A DNA stretch of 64,000 nucleotides from Candidatus Angelobacter sp. (GTDB taxonomy: Bacteria; Acidobacteriota; Terriglobia; Terriglobales; Acidobacteriaceae): contig JAOAPH010000035.1 of assembly GCA_025462835.1 (NCBI GenBank), positions 19,562 through 83,561 of the forward strand. Reading direction: 5' to 3'. The translations under genes were made by a program, and so were the position numbers. Shown here one piece after another: positions 40,101-48,119 of this stretch. Each line of letters starts with the position of its first letter. Position 1 is the first letter of the stretch. The notes below the pieces were generated by a model that worked only from the letters and a program-made list of their open reading frames with translations, was not told the DNA's origin and ran no database searches.

Positions 40101-40399
40101 CAAGCCAAGCTGGATTCCCCAACCTTGTGGACAGCATCGGGGCTACCCGTACGCCGTTTACAACGAACGTCGATCTCGGGTTTGCATATCCGATCAAGAT
40201 CGGCGAAAGCAAGGAATTCAAGTTGTCAGCGGACTGGTTCAACGTGTTCAACGTGCAGCGCGCCGTCACTCTTGATCAAACGTTCTCGCTCAATAGTGGC
40301 GTCACGGGTGTTCCTCCGGTCAACAACCCCTACTACGGATCGGCGCTTCTGGTTCAGTCGCCGTCGCAGTGGCGGTTTGGTGTGAAGTTCAGCTTCTAG
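37187..40399 (+). CDS. Oar-like TonB-dependent outer-membrane receptor
   Basis: 1070 residues. The signal peptide ends near CAFAQ (residue 28). The carboxypeptidase-regulatory-like domain (about 30-115) has GSITGVVRDQNGAAVPGATV and NDGSYTILNLPPGKYTI. The plug has YILDGVNTADPAF and GAYGAEYGKSTGGIFNVITK. The barrel ends in VKFSF with terminal phenylalanine. AGGAGG lies seven bases before the ATG. A -24/-12 promoter candidate precedes it and a strong terminator follows, so it is a single-gene unit. It is more distant from the 17888 and 21537 paralogues than they are from each other in the plug motifs. Substrate unknown. Confidence 0.92.
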   Translation: MSLINRNTTRVLVVCCLIAILAQCAFAQTSTTGSITGVVRDQNGAAVPGATVTVTSPNLIRPQSATSANDGSYTILNLPPGKYTITSDPGKGFAKYEATNVFVTLGSTAQGDVKLHLAASQTEVTVSANAAQIDVGTTTAGTSVSSDQFSYFPTARTVQNLYNIAPAVTRSGLRDASGRDRDPSVAGSSGPENNYILDGVNTADPAFGGSGANLPFEFVQEVQVMTGAYGAEYGKSTGGIFNVITKSGGNAYHGDVFSFFSPAAAVRAVKNFPFTGSAANGFSEQDLGADLGGPIKKDKLWFFVAGNPQWRTNHYLTQTFHAPAENKVTIPFYAGKITWAINDKNTFTGSTFGDFTKVDGFLATGALTNVSGFGSSPDAFQGIQQTGGQNYSFRLNSVITPRFIAEISSGLHFQRANIIPVSTSLAAPSISDNFAVLSAANTILGVTQTGITDTGNLNAADGKTKTGFVDYVDGRGGSLQRAYLRGPGFGLYQNSDRNRYDFSAHLQNTFSKHSLKYGFEWGKNIYNNINTSSGGPLTYANPNGYGLATPDSAQTINQRISNSFSVCTVRTSTIVCPSGVATAILQSLPVTSLPTGITSVVKGTITQAEAFGNPFMVRTSTRVRDFELHANTYTQVYSNYIQDDWKVLKNVQLNLGLRWDFQQGYDTDGKPYIKLNQFWHDMQPRLGLIWDFTGNGKGKFNVSYARFIETPIPLDVNVRAGGGNSQTDKNMNVDTLNGPATAKIVCCVNGLGAANLGAEATPIDPGLRPQTVEEYTAGVEFSPAQNIVLGVRGVYRNYVNIIEDGSFDDGNTYFLFNPGRRGNGETTEDKACADPTIGCFGPARRYYRGLEFTATKRFSNNYQFIASYTFSSLVGNYEGLFRNDNGQSDPNITSLFDLVSLLGNTYGRLPNDRPHQFKFNGSYQTPWKLLVSGNFYAQSGSPFNQLIPHPVYGNNEGFAVQRGTAIVPTLTASQAGFPNLVDSIGATRTPFTTNVDLGFAYPIKIGESKEFKLSADWFNVFNVQRAVTLDQTFSLNSGVTGVPPVNNPYYGSALLVQSPSQWRFGVKFSF

Positions 40400-40424
40400 C
40401 TGAATCTTGCTACTCTGTTAGCCT

Positions 40425-40465
40425 TGGGGGAAAGGCGGTTTTCGCGCCTTTCCCCAATTTTTTTT
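40425..40465 (+). terminator. Rho-independent terminator after the receptor at 37187
   Basis: An 11-bp stem GGGGAAAGGCG / CGCCTTTCCCC with a 7-base loop is flanked by TT/AA and followed by nine Ts. Confidence 0.95.
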
Positions 40466-40874
40466 AGAGTGATCTGTCTTCTAATACCGTCCTGGTTGAT
40501 TCTCCGCAACCTGAGTTCCCGCTGCAGCATCAATATGGCTGTTCAAGACAGGTGGACTGGTCTCAAGGATTTTCTTTGTTGCATGTTTCACAGCCTGGAT
40601 ATACCATTCAATTTGTCTTCGACTAGCCGCACACTCGAGTGCTGGCATCGTCCGCGCGCCCCCAGGTTCCGGCGCTAGACGGACGAGAAACTTAGTTCAA
40701 CTTTCGACTCAGCCGTTGCGATTGCTTCAGAGCACTGCTGAGACGGGTACTCTTAAACAGAACGAAACGCGTAGCGACAATTAACTGAGTACTGCATTTC
40801 GCAAGCGTATGGCTCTGGCCACGCCTGTCGGCTCTCCAAGACAAAAACACACTGCGCAGTAACAGCAAGGAAAA
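40466..40874. other. Intergenic region upstream of the RG-rich protein
   Basis: About 410 bases. I find no supportable gene, repeat or RNA. A weak GG-N10-GC match lies near 40807-40820. The ribosome site AAGGAAAAATGG lies at the end. Confidence 0.35.
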
Positions 40875-41612
40875 ATGGAAAAAGGACCGAACCAACCACA
40901 ATCACCCGGCGGGGGTCAACGCCGTCGTCGTCGCCGCCGTGGAGCATCGGGCAAGAAACAGCACGCCGGGCAGCCTAAGCAGTCAAATCAGCCCAGCAAC
41001 AACTCTCAAACCGCGCGGCCCCAAGGTGGTCGACGCAGCAATCGCGGACGTCGCGGTGGACCCGCCTTTGTTGGGCCAATGGACCACAGTTATCGCAATG
41101 GCCAAACCCAGAATGGGAATGTAAGCGATGCTGGAAACCGCGGTGGCGGATATCATGTATCGCGCTTTCCCCAGCCTGACATGACCCCGGTTACTGCGCG
41201 CGCAGACGCGCCTCCGCGCATCTTCTGCTTCGTTGATGATCTGTTCTTTCTCGCTAAGATTCAGGAGACGGCGCGGAAGATCAACGTCAAAGTAGAGTTC
41301 GTGAAGGCAGTGGAGCCCATCCTCGACCGTGTCCAGGATGAGATCCCTGAAAACGACCGTCCGTCGCTCGTCGTTTTTGACCTGAACAATCTCGGGATCA
41401 AGCCATTAACGCTCATTCCCAAGCTTCGTGCGAAGTTGAAAAAAACGGCATCGATAATCGGGTTCGTCTCGCACCTCCAAGGTGACCTGAAGATGAAAGC
41501 GCAGGAGGCTGGATGCGACATGGTAATGCCGCGTTCCGCATTTTCACAGAACCTGGCGCAGTTGCTGCGCCGACACGGCGCGCCGGAAGACCTGCACGAA
41601 GTCACAGAATAG
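40875..41612 (+). CDS. Arg/Gly-rich disordered tail fused to a receiver-like domain
   Basis: 245 residues. Residues 1-110 are low-complexity and very basic (QRRRRRRRGASGKK, GGRRSNRGRRGG), like RNA- or DNA-binding tails. Residues about 115-240 fold like a response-regulator receiver: RIFCFVDDLFFLAKIQETAR, PSLVVFDLNN (D at the phospho-acceptor position), SIIGFVSHLQ and AGCDMVMPRSAF, where the usual lysine is replaced by arginine. The first acidic pair (VDD) is kept. Phosphorylation is uncertain. A nucleic-acid-linked regulator is inferred. The start is supported by AAGGAAAA just upstream. Confidence 0.65.
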   Translation: MEKGPNQPQSPGGGQRRRRRRRGASGKKQHAGQPKQSNQPSNNSQTARPQGGRRSNRGRRGGPAFVGPMDHSYRNGQTQNGNVSDAGNRGGGYHVSRFPQPDMTPVTARADAPPRIFCFVDDLFFLAKIQETARKINVKVEFVKAVEPILDRVQDEIPENDRPSLVVFDLNNLGIKPLTLIPKLRAKLKKTASIIGFVSHLQGDLKMKAQEAGCDMVMPRSAFSQNLAQLLRRHGAPEDLHEVTE

Positions 41613-41630
41613 TGTTTCTGTAGAACTGTT

Positions 41631-41969
41631 TTATCCCGGCGGCCACTTCAGATCGCGTCCGCCGAGCAAGTGTAAATGCAAGTGGAAGACTGACTGCCCT
41701 GAGCGAGGGCCGACGTTGTACACGGTCCTGTATCCATCTTCTATATTTCGCTCGCGGCCTAGCTTTGCCGCAACCAATTGGCAATATCCCAGGATCTCGG
41801 CATCTTCTGGGCGGGCTTCCTTCAATCCTTTGATGTGTTGCTTGGGGATGATAAGCAAATGCGTCGGGGCTTGCGGAGTGATGTCCTCAAATGCAATCAC
41901 CTTCTCGTCTTCATAAACCTTTTTGGCGGGAATCTTTCCGGCGATGATGTTGCAAAAAAGGCAATCCAC
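41631..41969 (-). CDS. HIT-family (histidine triad) nucleotide hydrolase
   Basis: 112 residues from a GTG at 41969 with GAGGG about eight bases upstream; the longer ATG frame overlaps the preceding gene. It begins DCLFCNIIAGKIPAKKVYED, typical of HinT/PKCI proteins. The active-site triad is QSVFHLHLHLLGG (HxHxH). Such proteins hydrolyse adenosine 5'-phosphoramidates and related nucleotides. It lies 13 bases after the rlpA-type gene on the same strand, so they are probably co-transcribed. Confidence 0.93.
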   Translation of the reverse strand: MDCLFCNIIAGKIPAKKVYEDEKVIAFEDITPQAPTHLLIIPKQHIKGLKEARPEDAEILGYCQLVAAKLGRERNIEDGYRTVYNVGPRSGQSVFHLHLHLLGGRDLKWPPG

Positions 41970-41982
41970 GTTCGTTCCCTCT

Positions 41983-42723
41983 TCAATCCAGACGTACCAG
42001 AAACACACCGCCTTCAGTGGCTTTAGTGTCGTGCGCGACTTCAAGCGCGCGCTTGCGGTCATCCTGCGGGGGACGGATTCGAACCCATTCGCCGGTCGGC
42101 CCTGTAAATTGGATGACCTTCGAAGCCGTATATTTGCGCGTCAATTTATCCTTTAGTTTCGCAGCTTCATCGTGATCGGTGAACGCGCCGATCTGGACTG
42201 CCCACCTGCCGCCTTGATCCAGCGGCGCCGGCGATTGCAGAACCTCCATCTTCACCGGCGCTAGACCCATGCGATAGACATCGATCTCCTTGGCCGCTTG
42301 CATGGACAGATCGAGAATGCGATCACCGATAAACGGGCCGCGATCATTGATCCGGAGAACGATCGACTTTCCTGTCTTCAAGTTCGTGACCCGCACGATC
42401 GAGTTCAACGGCAAAGTCTTGTGCGCGGCGGTTGGCTGGTTCATGTCAAAGACTTCACCGTTTGCCGCCTTGCGATTGTGGTATGCCGAACCGTACCAAC
42501 TCGCGATTCCAGTCTCAACGTAAATGGGTTTGGCGTTCTTCGGGACTGTGATCTTGCCGTCAGCTGTCGATGTGTCGGAGTCAGCCGTCTGGCTGCTGCC
42601 GTCGATCACAGGTGGCGCAGGAACGCGCGCTTGCTGAGGTTTCTTTCCGCCGCATCCCACAACCGCGGCGCACAGCATAAGCAATAGCGCGAGGTGTGAA
42701 AAATTCGAATTCATCTTGAACAT
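41983..42723 (-). CDS. rlpA: RlpA-family septal lipoprotein (DPBB plus SPOR-like tail)
   Basis: 246 residues from the ATG at 42723; no strong ribosome site separates it from the ATG nine bases on. The lipobox is VVGC (C24). After a polar linker, the double-psi beta-barrel of RlpA has ETGIASWYGSAYHNRKAANG, FDMNQPTAAHKTLPLNS and INDRGPFIGDRILDLS, with the catalytic aspartate in INDRGP. The last 75 residues (RWAVQIGAFTDHDEAAKLKD) are a SPOR domain that binds denuded peptidoglycan. RlpA is a lytic transglycosylase at the septum. It is encoded upstream of the HIT gene. Confidence 0.93.
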   Translation of the reverse strand: MFKMNSNFSHLALLLMLCAAVVGCGGKKPQQARVPAPPVIDGSSQTADSDTSTADGKITVPKNAKPIYVETGIASWYGSAYHNRKAANGEVFDMNQPTAAHKTLPLNSIVRVTNLKTGKSIVLRINDRGPFIGDRILDLSMQAAKEIDVYRMGLAPVKMEVLQSPAPLDQGGRWAVQIGAFTDHDEAAKLKDKLTRKYTASKVIQFTGPTGEWVRIRPPQDDRKRALEVAHDTKATEGGVFLVRLD

Positions 42724-42816
42724 ACAACTTTGATTATGGAATGTGGCTGCGGGTGGGTCAATGGATGAGGAATTTGCGCGCACCTAAGTTGGCAATACCG
42801 CCGCGGGCTTTGGTTC

Positions 42817-44784
42817 CTAATTTCCCAACCGGGCCGAGCGCCCGCCTAGTCCAGCCAATTTGCCATCAAGATAGTCGTCGATCCAATCTTGAAGCTGTTC
42901 ACGTCCGTCATCAAGCCGGGCGAAGCACAAGCCGAAGACTTTATTTTCTCTTCTCACCCAAGAAACCACGCCGTCAATGGTGACTTCCTTCCCGCCTGGA
43001 GGAGCAACCGTAACCTTGATCTCCTTACCCGACGAAACTTCCAAGTCACAATTCAGTGACATGCCGCCCGCGCTTAATTCCTGCGTGAGCGCGGGGACTT
43101 TCTTCCCGGCAATTTCCACCTCGGCCCGAGTGACGATCGGGATTCGCACATGGCGTCTAAGCTCTTTTTTCAGCAGCAGGAAGGTAGTGCGAATTCCCCG
43201 GACGACGCTGGGTCTATCGAGCGGTAGTCCAAAAGCGCCACTCAACATCAGGGGAAAGTTACCGATCTGCTCAGGTTTTTCATAAACTCCGTATAGGACG
43301 AGTTCGCTCCGAAGCTTTCCGTCCATGAGAACCGACAAGTGATTTTTACCCTTGTGGATGGGGACAACCGCACCGGTAAATGACTCACTGCGCAATCGGC
43401 TGATCTCGTCGTGGGACACATTCTTGGTGAGAATCCCGAATTGCTTAAAACATGAGCGTAGAATTGCGGCGCTGTTTTCCTCCACGTCGTACAGCGCGAC
43501 GGTGGGCAAATCGGGCATGGCATCTGTCTGATTTCCGGCGGAGCGAACGCGATTGCGGCCTGTCATTTTTGCCGCATATAAGGCTTCGTCAGCCGCTCGA
43601 TACAGTTGCTGCAACCCGATACCGTCCTGGGGAAATTCGGCGATGCCCGCACTGAACGTAGTATGGAAGCCCTGTCCGGACGGAGCTTTGAAGGCTTCCA
43701 TCCTCCAACTCTCCAGCAGCCTTTCCAATCGCTGTGTTCCGGCTTCGCGCGCTACACCGTACATGCCAACCACAAATTCTTCGCCGCCCCATCGCGCTAT
43801 AACGTCTTCTGAGCGTAGCGAGCGGGAAAGCATTTTTCCGAAACGCTGCAGCACCATATCTCCGGCGGCATGGCCGAATTCATCATTGACGAGCTTGAAG
43901 TTGTCGAGATCCAGGATGCAAAAGGTGAACGGCTGTCGCTGTCGCTCGGCGATCTTCAAGAATTGACTCAACGTCTTGTTGCTCTGCCGGCGCGTGGTCA
44001 GGCCAGTGAGCATGTCCGATTCAAAAGTGCTTTTGTTGAAGTAGTTCCGCTCCAGCCGGTTCCAAACTCTTTCCGACAATTCGGCTGCTGTGAACTCACT
44101 CGGAACGAAGTCATCAGCGCCGGCCGCGAAAATGCTGTGAATCGTGTCCACGTCTGTCTTGGAGCTGACAAGGATCACCGGCAACCAATTCCATCGGTTG
44201 TCCACGCGGATGACGCGGCAAAGATCAAGTCCCGAGAATTGCGGCATGTCGACATCGAGGACCAGGAGATTGGGCGACTGATCTTCCAGCGTCTCCCAGA
44301 ATCGCATGGGATCCTGCAAAGTGGAAACGCGAACGCGATCTGATTGGATAGCTTCTTTCGCGGCTTTAAGCACCTTCGGAATGTGCGACATCACCAGTAC
44401 TCGGGCCAGCAGCGCGGATTCCTGACTGAAAATGCGGTCGATGGATTCGCCAAGGTCGGCGCTGTGGAGGGGTTTCTGTAATAAGACGCGAGTTCCCTGC
44501 CGGGCGGCTTCAACTTTGATCTTCAAATCATCGACGGTCAAGACGGTCAGTACGGCGATCGACGGAGAAGCATTCGCAAGCTCCGAGATAAAGGGCAGTG
44601 AACTGACACCGACAGCTTCGAAATCTATGAGAGCAGCATTGGGACGAATGCCTGACATCAACTGTCGGGCGTTGTCGAGATCAGCGGCCCAGAACAATTC
44701 GATGTCACGATTGGCGAGTTCGGCGACGATGATCGCCTTAAGGTCTGAGTCGGCGCCGACTATAAGGAGCGAGGGTCTAACCAT
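42817..44784 (-). CDS. Diguanylate cyclase with two receiver domains and C-terminal PilZ
   Basis: 655 residues, cytoplasmic. Receiver 1 (about 4-120) has D54; receiver 2 (about 127-245) has D177 in LLVLDVDMPQFSG. The GGDEF domain (about 255-415) has DMLTGLTTRR, LDLDNFKLVND and the active-site GGEEF (333-337). The inhibitory site RSED (324-327) lies five residues before it, so product inhibition is expected. Residues about 425-525 look like a further receiver-like or linker region. The PilZ domain (about 535-630) has RRHVRIP and ELSAGGMSLNC, with E replacing the usual D. One chain thus both makes and may sense c-di-GMP. It starts 120 bases from the kinase-propeller gene. Confidence 0.9.
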   Translation of the reverse strand: MVRPSLLIVGADSDLKAIIVAELANRDIELFWAADLDNARQLMSGIRPNAALIDFEAVGVSSLPFISELANASPSIAVLTVLTVDDLKIKVEAARQGTRVLLQKPLHSADLGESIDRIFSQESALLARVLVMSHIPKVLKAAKEAIQSDRVRVSTLQDPMRFWETLEDQSPNLLVLDVDMPQFSGLDLCRVIRVDNRWNWLPVILVSSKTDVDTIHSIFAAGADDFVPSEFTAAELSERVWNRLERNYFNKSTFESDMLTGLTTRRQSNKTLSQFLKIAERQRQPFTFCILDLDNFKLVNDEFGHAAGDMVLQRFGKMLSRSLRSEDVIARWGGEEFVVGMYGVAREAGTQRLERLLESWRMEAFKAPSGQGFHTTFSAGIAEFPQDGIGLQQLYRAADEALYAAKMTGRNRVRSAGNQTDAMPDLPTVALYDVEENSAAILRSCFKQFGILTKNVSHDEISRLRSESFTGAVVPIHKGKNHLSVLMDGKLRSELVLYGVYEKPEQIGNFPLMLSGAFGLPLDRPSVVRGIRTTFLLLKKELRRHVRIPIVTRAEVEIAGKKVPALTQELSAGGMSLNCDLEVSSGKEIKVTVAPPGGKEVTIDGVVSWVRRENKVFGLCFARLDDGREQLQDWIDDYLDGKLAGLGGRSARLGN

Positions 44785-44904
44785 GTAGGATTTCCGAAAG
44801 CCTTTTGCGGTCTAAATTGGTTGCTGAGGAAGGGCATCTATAAGGTACTTTCACTCGCATGAGTGGTCAATCGAGAAAATATATTGTGGTAATGATCTGG
44901 CATT

Positions 44905-47607
44905 TTATTTCGATAGGGCCAGACGGCGAAGTTCTTCCGTGAAATTCAAAACTAGATGCAAGTCGTGAGATGAATTCTGCTGGACGGCATGCCTGACCAT
45001 CACGAAATCTCCTTCAGGCGCCACTGAGTAACTCACGCCCGAATCGGTGCGGAGGTTGAAAACGTTATCAAAGAGAACGCGCGGTGTGCCCGCTTGAAAT
45101 GTCGGATGGAACTCGACGGGAACCACCATCATTTGATTATTGTTTCGGAAGTACAATTCGCGACCATCATGCGACCATCGCGGCTCTTCGCCGCCAGCCG
45201 TTGAAATCTGCCATTTGCCGCCTGAAGCAGCGATGCCCTTAACGTAAATCTCCGGGCTTCCTGTCTCCAATGATTCGTAGGCTAAAAAATCACCGTTCGG
45301 AGAAGGTTCTGACCCGAAATCGTCGAATGCAGAAGTGACAATCGGTTCCAGCTTTGCATCCTTTGCTATTGCCAGCCGAGCAATATCGCTGCCGTTCTGG
45401 GCGGTGGTGACAGCTGCGTATAAACTCTTGCCATCGCTGCTAATGCTGTCCAGCAGAATCCGATAATCGCCTGCCATCTCAGCCAACAGCTCTGCTTCAC
45501 GACTGCCATCAGATGGTTTGCGCCACACTCCCCAATGCGCACCCTGCCTGCTGCTGTAATAAATGGTGCTACCGTCAGGCGACCAGAGAGGTGTGGAGTG
45601 GCCCCCACCGAAAGTGAACCGGCCGAAACTCTTGCGGACCATATCGTAGATCCATATATCGGAGTCTGTGCCCGTCCCATTTCCCTGAATCGTTGCCAAG
45701 CGTTTTCCGTCAGGGGAAAGCTTTGGGTCCCAATAGTTCCCCACCGGAACATCGAGAGGCTCGGTCTCGCCTTTGCGGTTTACCCGCATCAGTTTGTAAA
45801 GGCCTTGTTCATCCCCCGGCACACAGACTAGCGTGCCATCCGCAGCAATCGCAAAGTGGGCAGCGCCGGTAGTAGTGTCACCGCTAACGCCCTGCAAGAC
45901 CGGCACGGGCGAGCCACTCACCTTGAGCGTGTCAGGATCGAACCCCACCGCATACAGATTGCCGCCTCTGGCAAAGACCAGATGCCCGGAAGAGACATAC
46001 TTGGCCATGCTGGCATTCTTGAATAGCATTCGGCGCTCGCCAGTATTCAGGACGACGGCATCAATTTCGGCAGCGTCGTAATTGTCAGGGCTCGCGATGG
46101 TGCCTACGGTAAACAGGACTACTTTGCCGCCAGGCAGAGCCTCAGGCCATCGATGCGTTCGCTCTCCCTTATTCGCATCCGGAGTGGAGATCTGTTTGGG
46201 AGTTCCGCCCGACGAAGACACCTGATACAGACCATCAGTGGCGTTAGGAGTGTAAACAATGCTTTCAGATGAAGGCCACGTGATTCCGCGACCATCATTA
46301 GCAACCCGGTTTGCGGTAAACTCCGCAACTACGACAGGCGGTCCGCCAGACATCGCTACCTTCAAAAGCTTCCCGTTAGCGAAGAAGGCAACCGATTCGC
46401 CGTCCGGCGAGAATGACGGATCCTGCGCATTTTCCGTACCTGGAAGCTCAGTTAGCTGAAAATCGCTGCGCTTACGCAAATAAAGATGATTCGCGCTTTG
46501 CGACACCAACGACAACACAATCTTGGAGCCGTCAGGGGAGATGGTAAGCACAGAGTGGGTAATCAGATTCAGCGATAGCTTCTCGGGCAACGTGATTGAA
46601 TAACGGGAAACGACCTTCTCGGCCGGTCGAGTAGCGCGCCATAGGAACGCAACCGAGATCAGCAGCGCTGCTGCTATGGCGATGCTCGCCCATTTCATCC
46701 AAGCCGACGACGGTGCCGCGACTGCCACGATATTCGGCGATGCGGCCTTCGCGCTCGGATTGGCGAAGTACTCTTCAATCTCAATACGCGCGTCGCCGAT
46801 CGATTGCAGACGATGCTTCGGATCCTTTGTAAAACAGCGGTGCAGCAGTCCCACGATTCCGGGTGGGACATCGGAAGGGAGCAGATTCCATTCCGGTTCG
46901 GCGCGCAGCACACCGGCGAGCGTGTCCGAAACCGTCTCGCCGATGAATGCTTGCTTGCCGGTGAGCATCTCAAAGAGCACAACACCGAAGGCCCAGATGT
47001 CGGCGCGGCGATCGGCGCCCTTGCCTTTCGCTTGTTCCGGACTCATGTATGCGGCGGTGCCCAGAATGATTCCGGCTTGCGTTGCCGCGATGCTGATGGT
47101 CGGCGACTTGGCCAAATCCGAACTCGAACCTTGTCCGTCGAGCGCCTTCGCCAGACCGAAGTCGAGGACTTTCACGACGCCATCGGGATTGATCTTTACA
47201 TTCGCGGGTTTCAGGTCGCGATGGATGATTCCCTTTTCGTGCGCGCATTCCAAAGCGTCGGCGATCTGCTTGGCGATGGGAAGCGCGTCATCGAGTGGAA
47301 TCGGGCCTTGGGCAATGCGCTCGGCGAGCGTTTCGCCTTCCACCAATTCCATGATCAGGGCGAAGCTGCCGTTGGTCTCTTCCAATCCGAAGATGGTGGC
47401 GATGTTCGGATGATTCAGCGACGCGAGTAGTTGGGCTTCACGCTTGAATCGCGCCATGCGCTCGGAGTCGCGGGCAAACTCCTGCGGCAAAACTTTCAGC
47501 GCGACTTCGCGGTTCAGCTTGGAGTCGGATGCGCGATAGACCTCGCCCATGCCGCCAGCGCCGAGCTTTCCGGTGATTCTGTAGTGCGAAACGCTTTGGT
47601 CCAGCAT
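44905..47607 (-). CDS. Ser/Thr protein kinase with extracytoplasmic TolB-like propeller
   Basis: 900 residues. The kinase domain (about 9-280) is complete: GAGGMGEVYRA, K38, E57, HRDLKPAN with D131, DFG D149 and MSPEQAKGK. A single membrane helix (about 305-323, SIAIAAALLISVAFLW) leads to a C-terminal region of about 560 residues. It contains repeated WD40/TolB-like PD40 units (FSPDGESVAFFAN, LSPDGKRLATIQGN, WSPDGSTIYYSS, WSHDGRELYFRN), predicted to form a sensor propeller outside the cytoplasm. This layout is common in Acidobacteriota. All catalytic residues are kept. Ligand and substrate are unknown. Confidence 0.93.
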   Translation of the reverse strand: MLDQSVSHYRITGKLGAGGMGEVYRASDSKLNREVALKVLPQEFARDSERMARFKREAQLLASLNHPNIATIFGLEETNGSFALIMELVEGETLAERIAQGPIPLDDALPIAKQIADALECAHEKGIIHRDLKPANVKINPDGVVKVLDFGLAKALDGQGSSSDLAKSPTISIAATQAGIILGTAAYMSPEQAKGKGADRRADIWAFGVVLFEMLTGKQAFIGETVSDTLAGVLRAEPEWNLLPSDVPPGIVGLLHRCFTKDPKHRLQSIGDARIEIEEYFANPSAKAASPNIVAVAAPSSAWMKWASIAIAAALLISVAFLWRATRPAEKVVSRYSITLPEKLSLNLITHSVLTISPDGSKIVLSLVSQSANHLYLRKRSDFQLTELPGTENAQDPSFSPDGESVAFFANGKLLKVAMSGGPPVVVAEFTANRVANDGRGITWPSSESIVYTPNATDGLYQVSSSGGTPKQISTPDANKGERTHRWPEALPGGKVVLFTVGTIASPDNYDAAEIDAVVLNTGERRMLFKNASMAKYVSSGHLVFARGGNLYAVGFDPDTLKVSGSPVPVLQGVSGDTTTGAAHFAIAADGTLVCVPGDEQGLYKLMRVNRKGETEPLDVPVGNYWDPKLSPDGKRLATIQGNGTGTDSDIWIYDMVRKSFGRFTFGGGHSTPLWSPDGSTIYYSSRQGAHWGVWRKPSDGSREAELLAEMAGDYRILLDSISSDGKSLYAAVTTAQNGSDIARLAIAKDAKLEPIVTSAFDDFGSEPSPNGDFLAYESLETGSPEIYVKGIAASGGKWQISTAGGEEPRWSHDGRELYFRNNNQMMVVPVEFHPTFQAGTPRVLFDNVFNLRTDSGVSYSVAPEGDFVMVRHAVQQNSSHDLHLVLNFTEELRRLALSK

Positions 47608-47752
47608 AGTTGGTACCGCGTGGTTTCAGCGATGCAAGTATAGTCCCCGGCGAAGGGTATGCCCTTCGTAAAATTGCTGTTTTGTTCAAGTTACGGATTT
47701 TCGGCTTGTAAGATCGTCATTCGATTGCACTTTCGTTCAAATTATTGAGCCA

Positions 47753-48013
47753 CTAAGAGTTAGGCGTGGTCTGGATGCCGTAGAGCAAGGTCCGCGCGAC
47801 TTCAGGATCGATGCGGTCAGTCAAAGCAGCATGGAGGATTTGGTCGATGGCGGTGAGTCGTCCGCGCTTGGTGTTGAGGGATTGAAGGATGACGTCGCGC
47901 TTGAGGCGTCGGCGATGCTTGTGGTGGAAGTAGCACTTGGTGGAATTGCGAAGCGCGGCGGAACCGCATTGGACTCCGTTGGATTTGATGTGGATGCAGG
48001 TGCGGAGGGACAT
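47753..48013 (-). CDS. Small Cys/His-rich protein
   Basis: 86 residues. The N-terminal half carries C6, H8, C16, C27 and H30 in TCIHIKSNGVQCGSAALR and KCYFHHKHRRRLKRD, a likely metal-binding knuckle followed by a basic stretch. The C-terminal half is helical (GRLTAIDQILHAALTDRIDP). Similar short proteins starting CxHIKxNGxQCGSPAL are, to my knowledge, frequent in Acidobacteria and uncharacterised. It might bind nucleic acid. No partner gene is coupled to it. Confidence 0.6.
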   Translation of the reverse strand: MSLRTCIHIKSNGVQCGSAALRNSTKCYFHHKHRRRLKRDVILQSLNTKRGRLTAIDQILHAALTDRIDPEVARTLLYGIQTTPNS

Positions 48014-48106
48014 TGCTAAATGATATTCACATTACGATTATTCTGTCAATAAGAAATACAGCCAGCTACGTCAATCACTGGTGTCTAATATTAAGTGGTC
48101 TGGGTT

Positions 48107-48119
48107 GGAGGTGAGTGTG
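48107..48119 (+). promoter_or_regulatory. Ribosome site selecting a GTG start
   Basis: GGAGG at 48107-48111 lies five bases before a GTG at 48117. Neither the GTG at 48081 nor the ATG at 48162 has a comparable site. Confidence 0.55.

Noticed and set aside
40692..40947. Minus-strand frames of about 65 codons upstream of the RG-rich gene
   Set aside because: They overlap the start of a well-supported gene, lack ribosome sites and look like antisense of its arginine codons.
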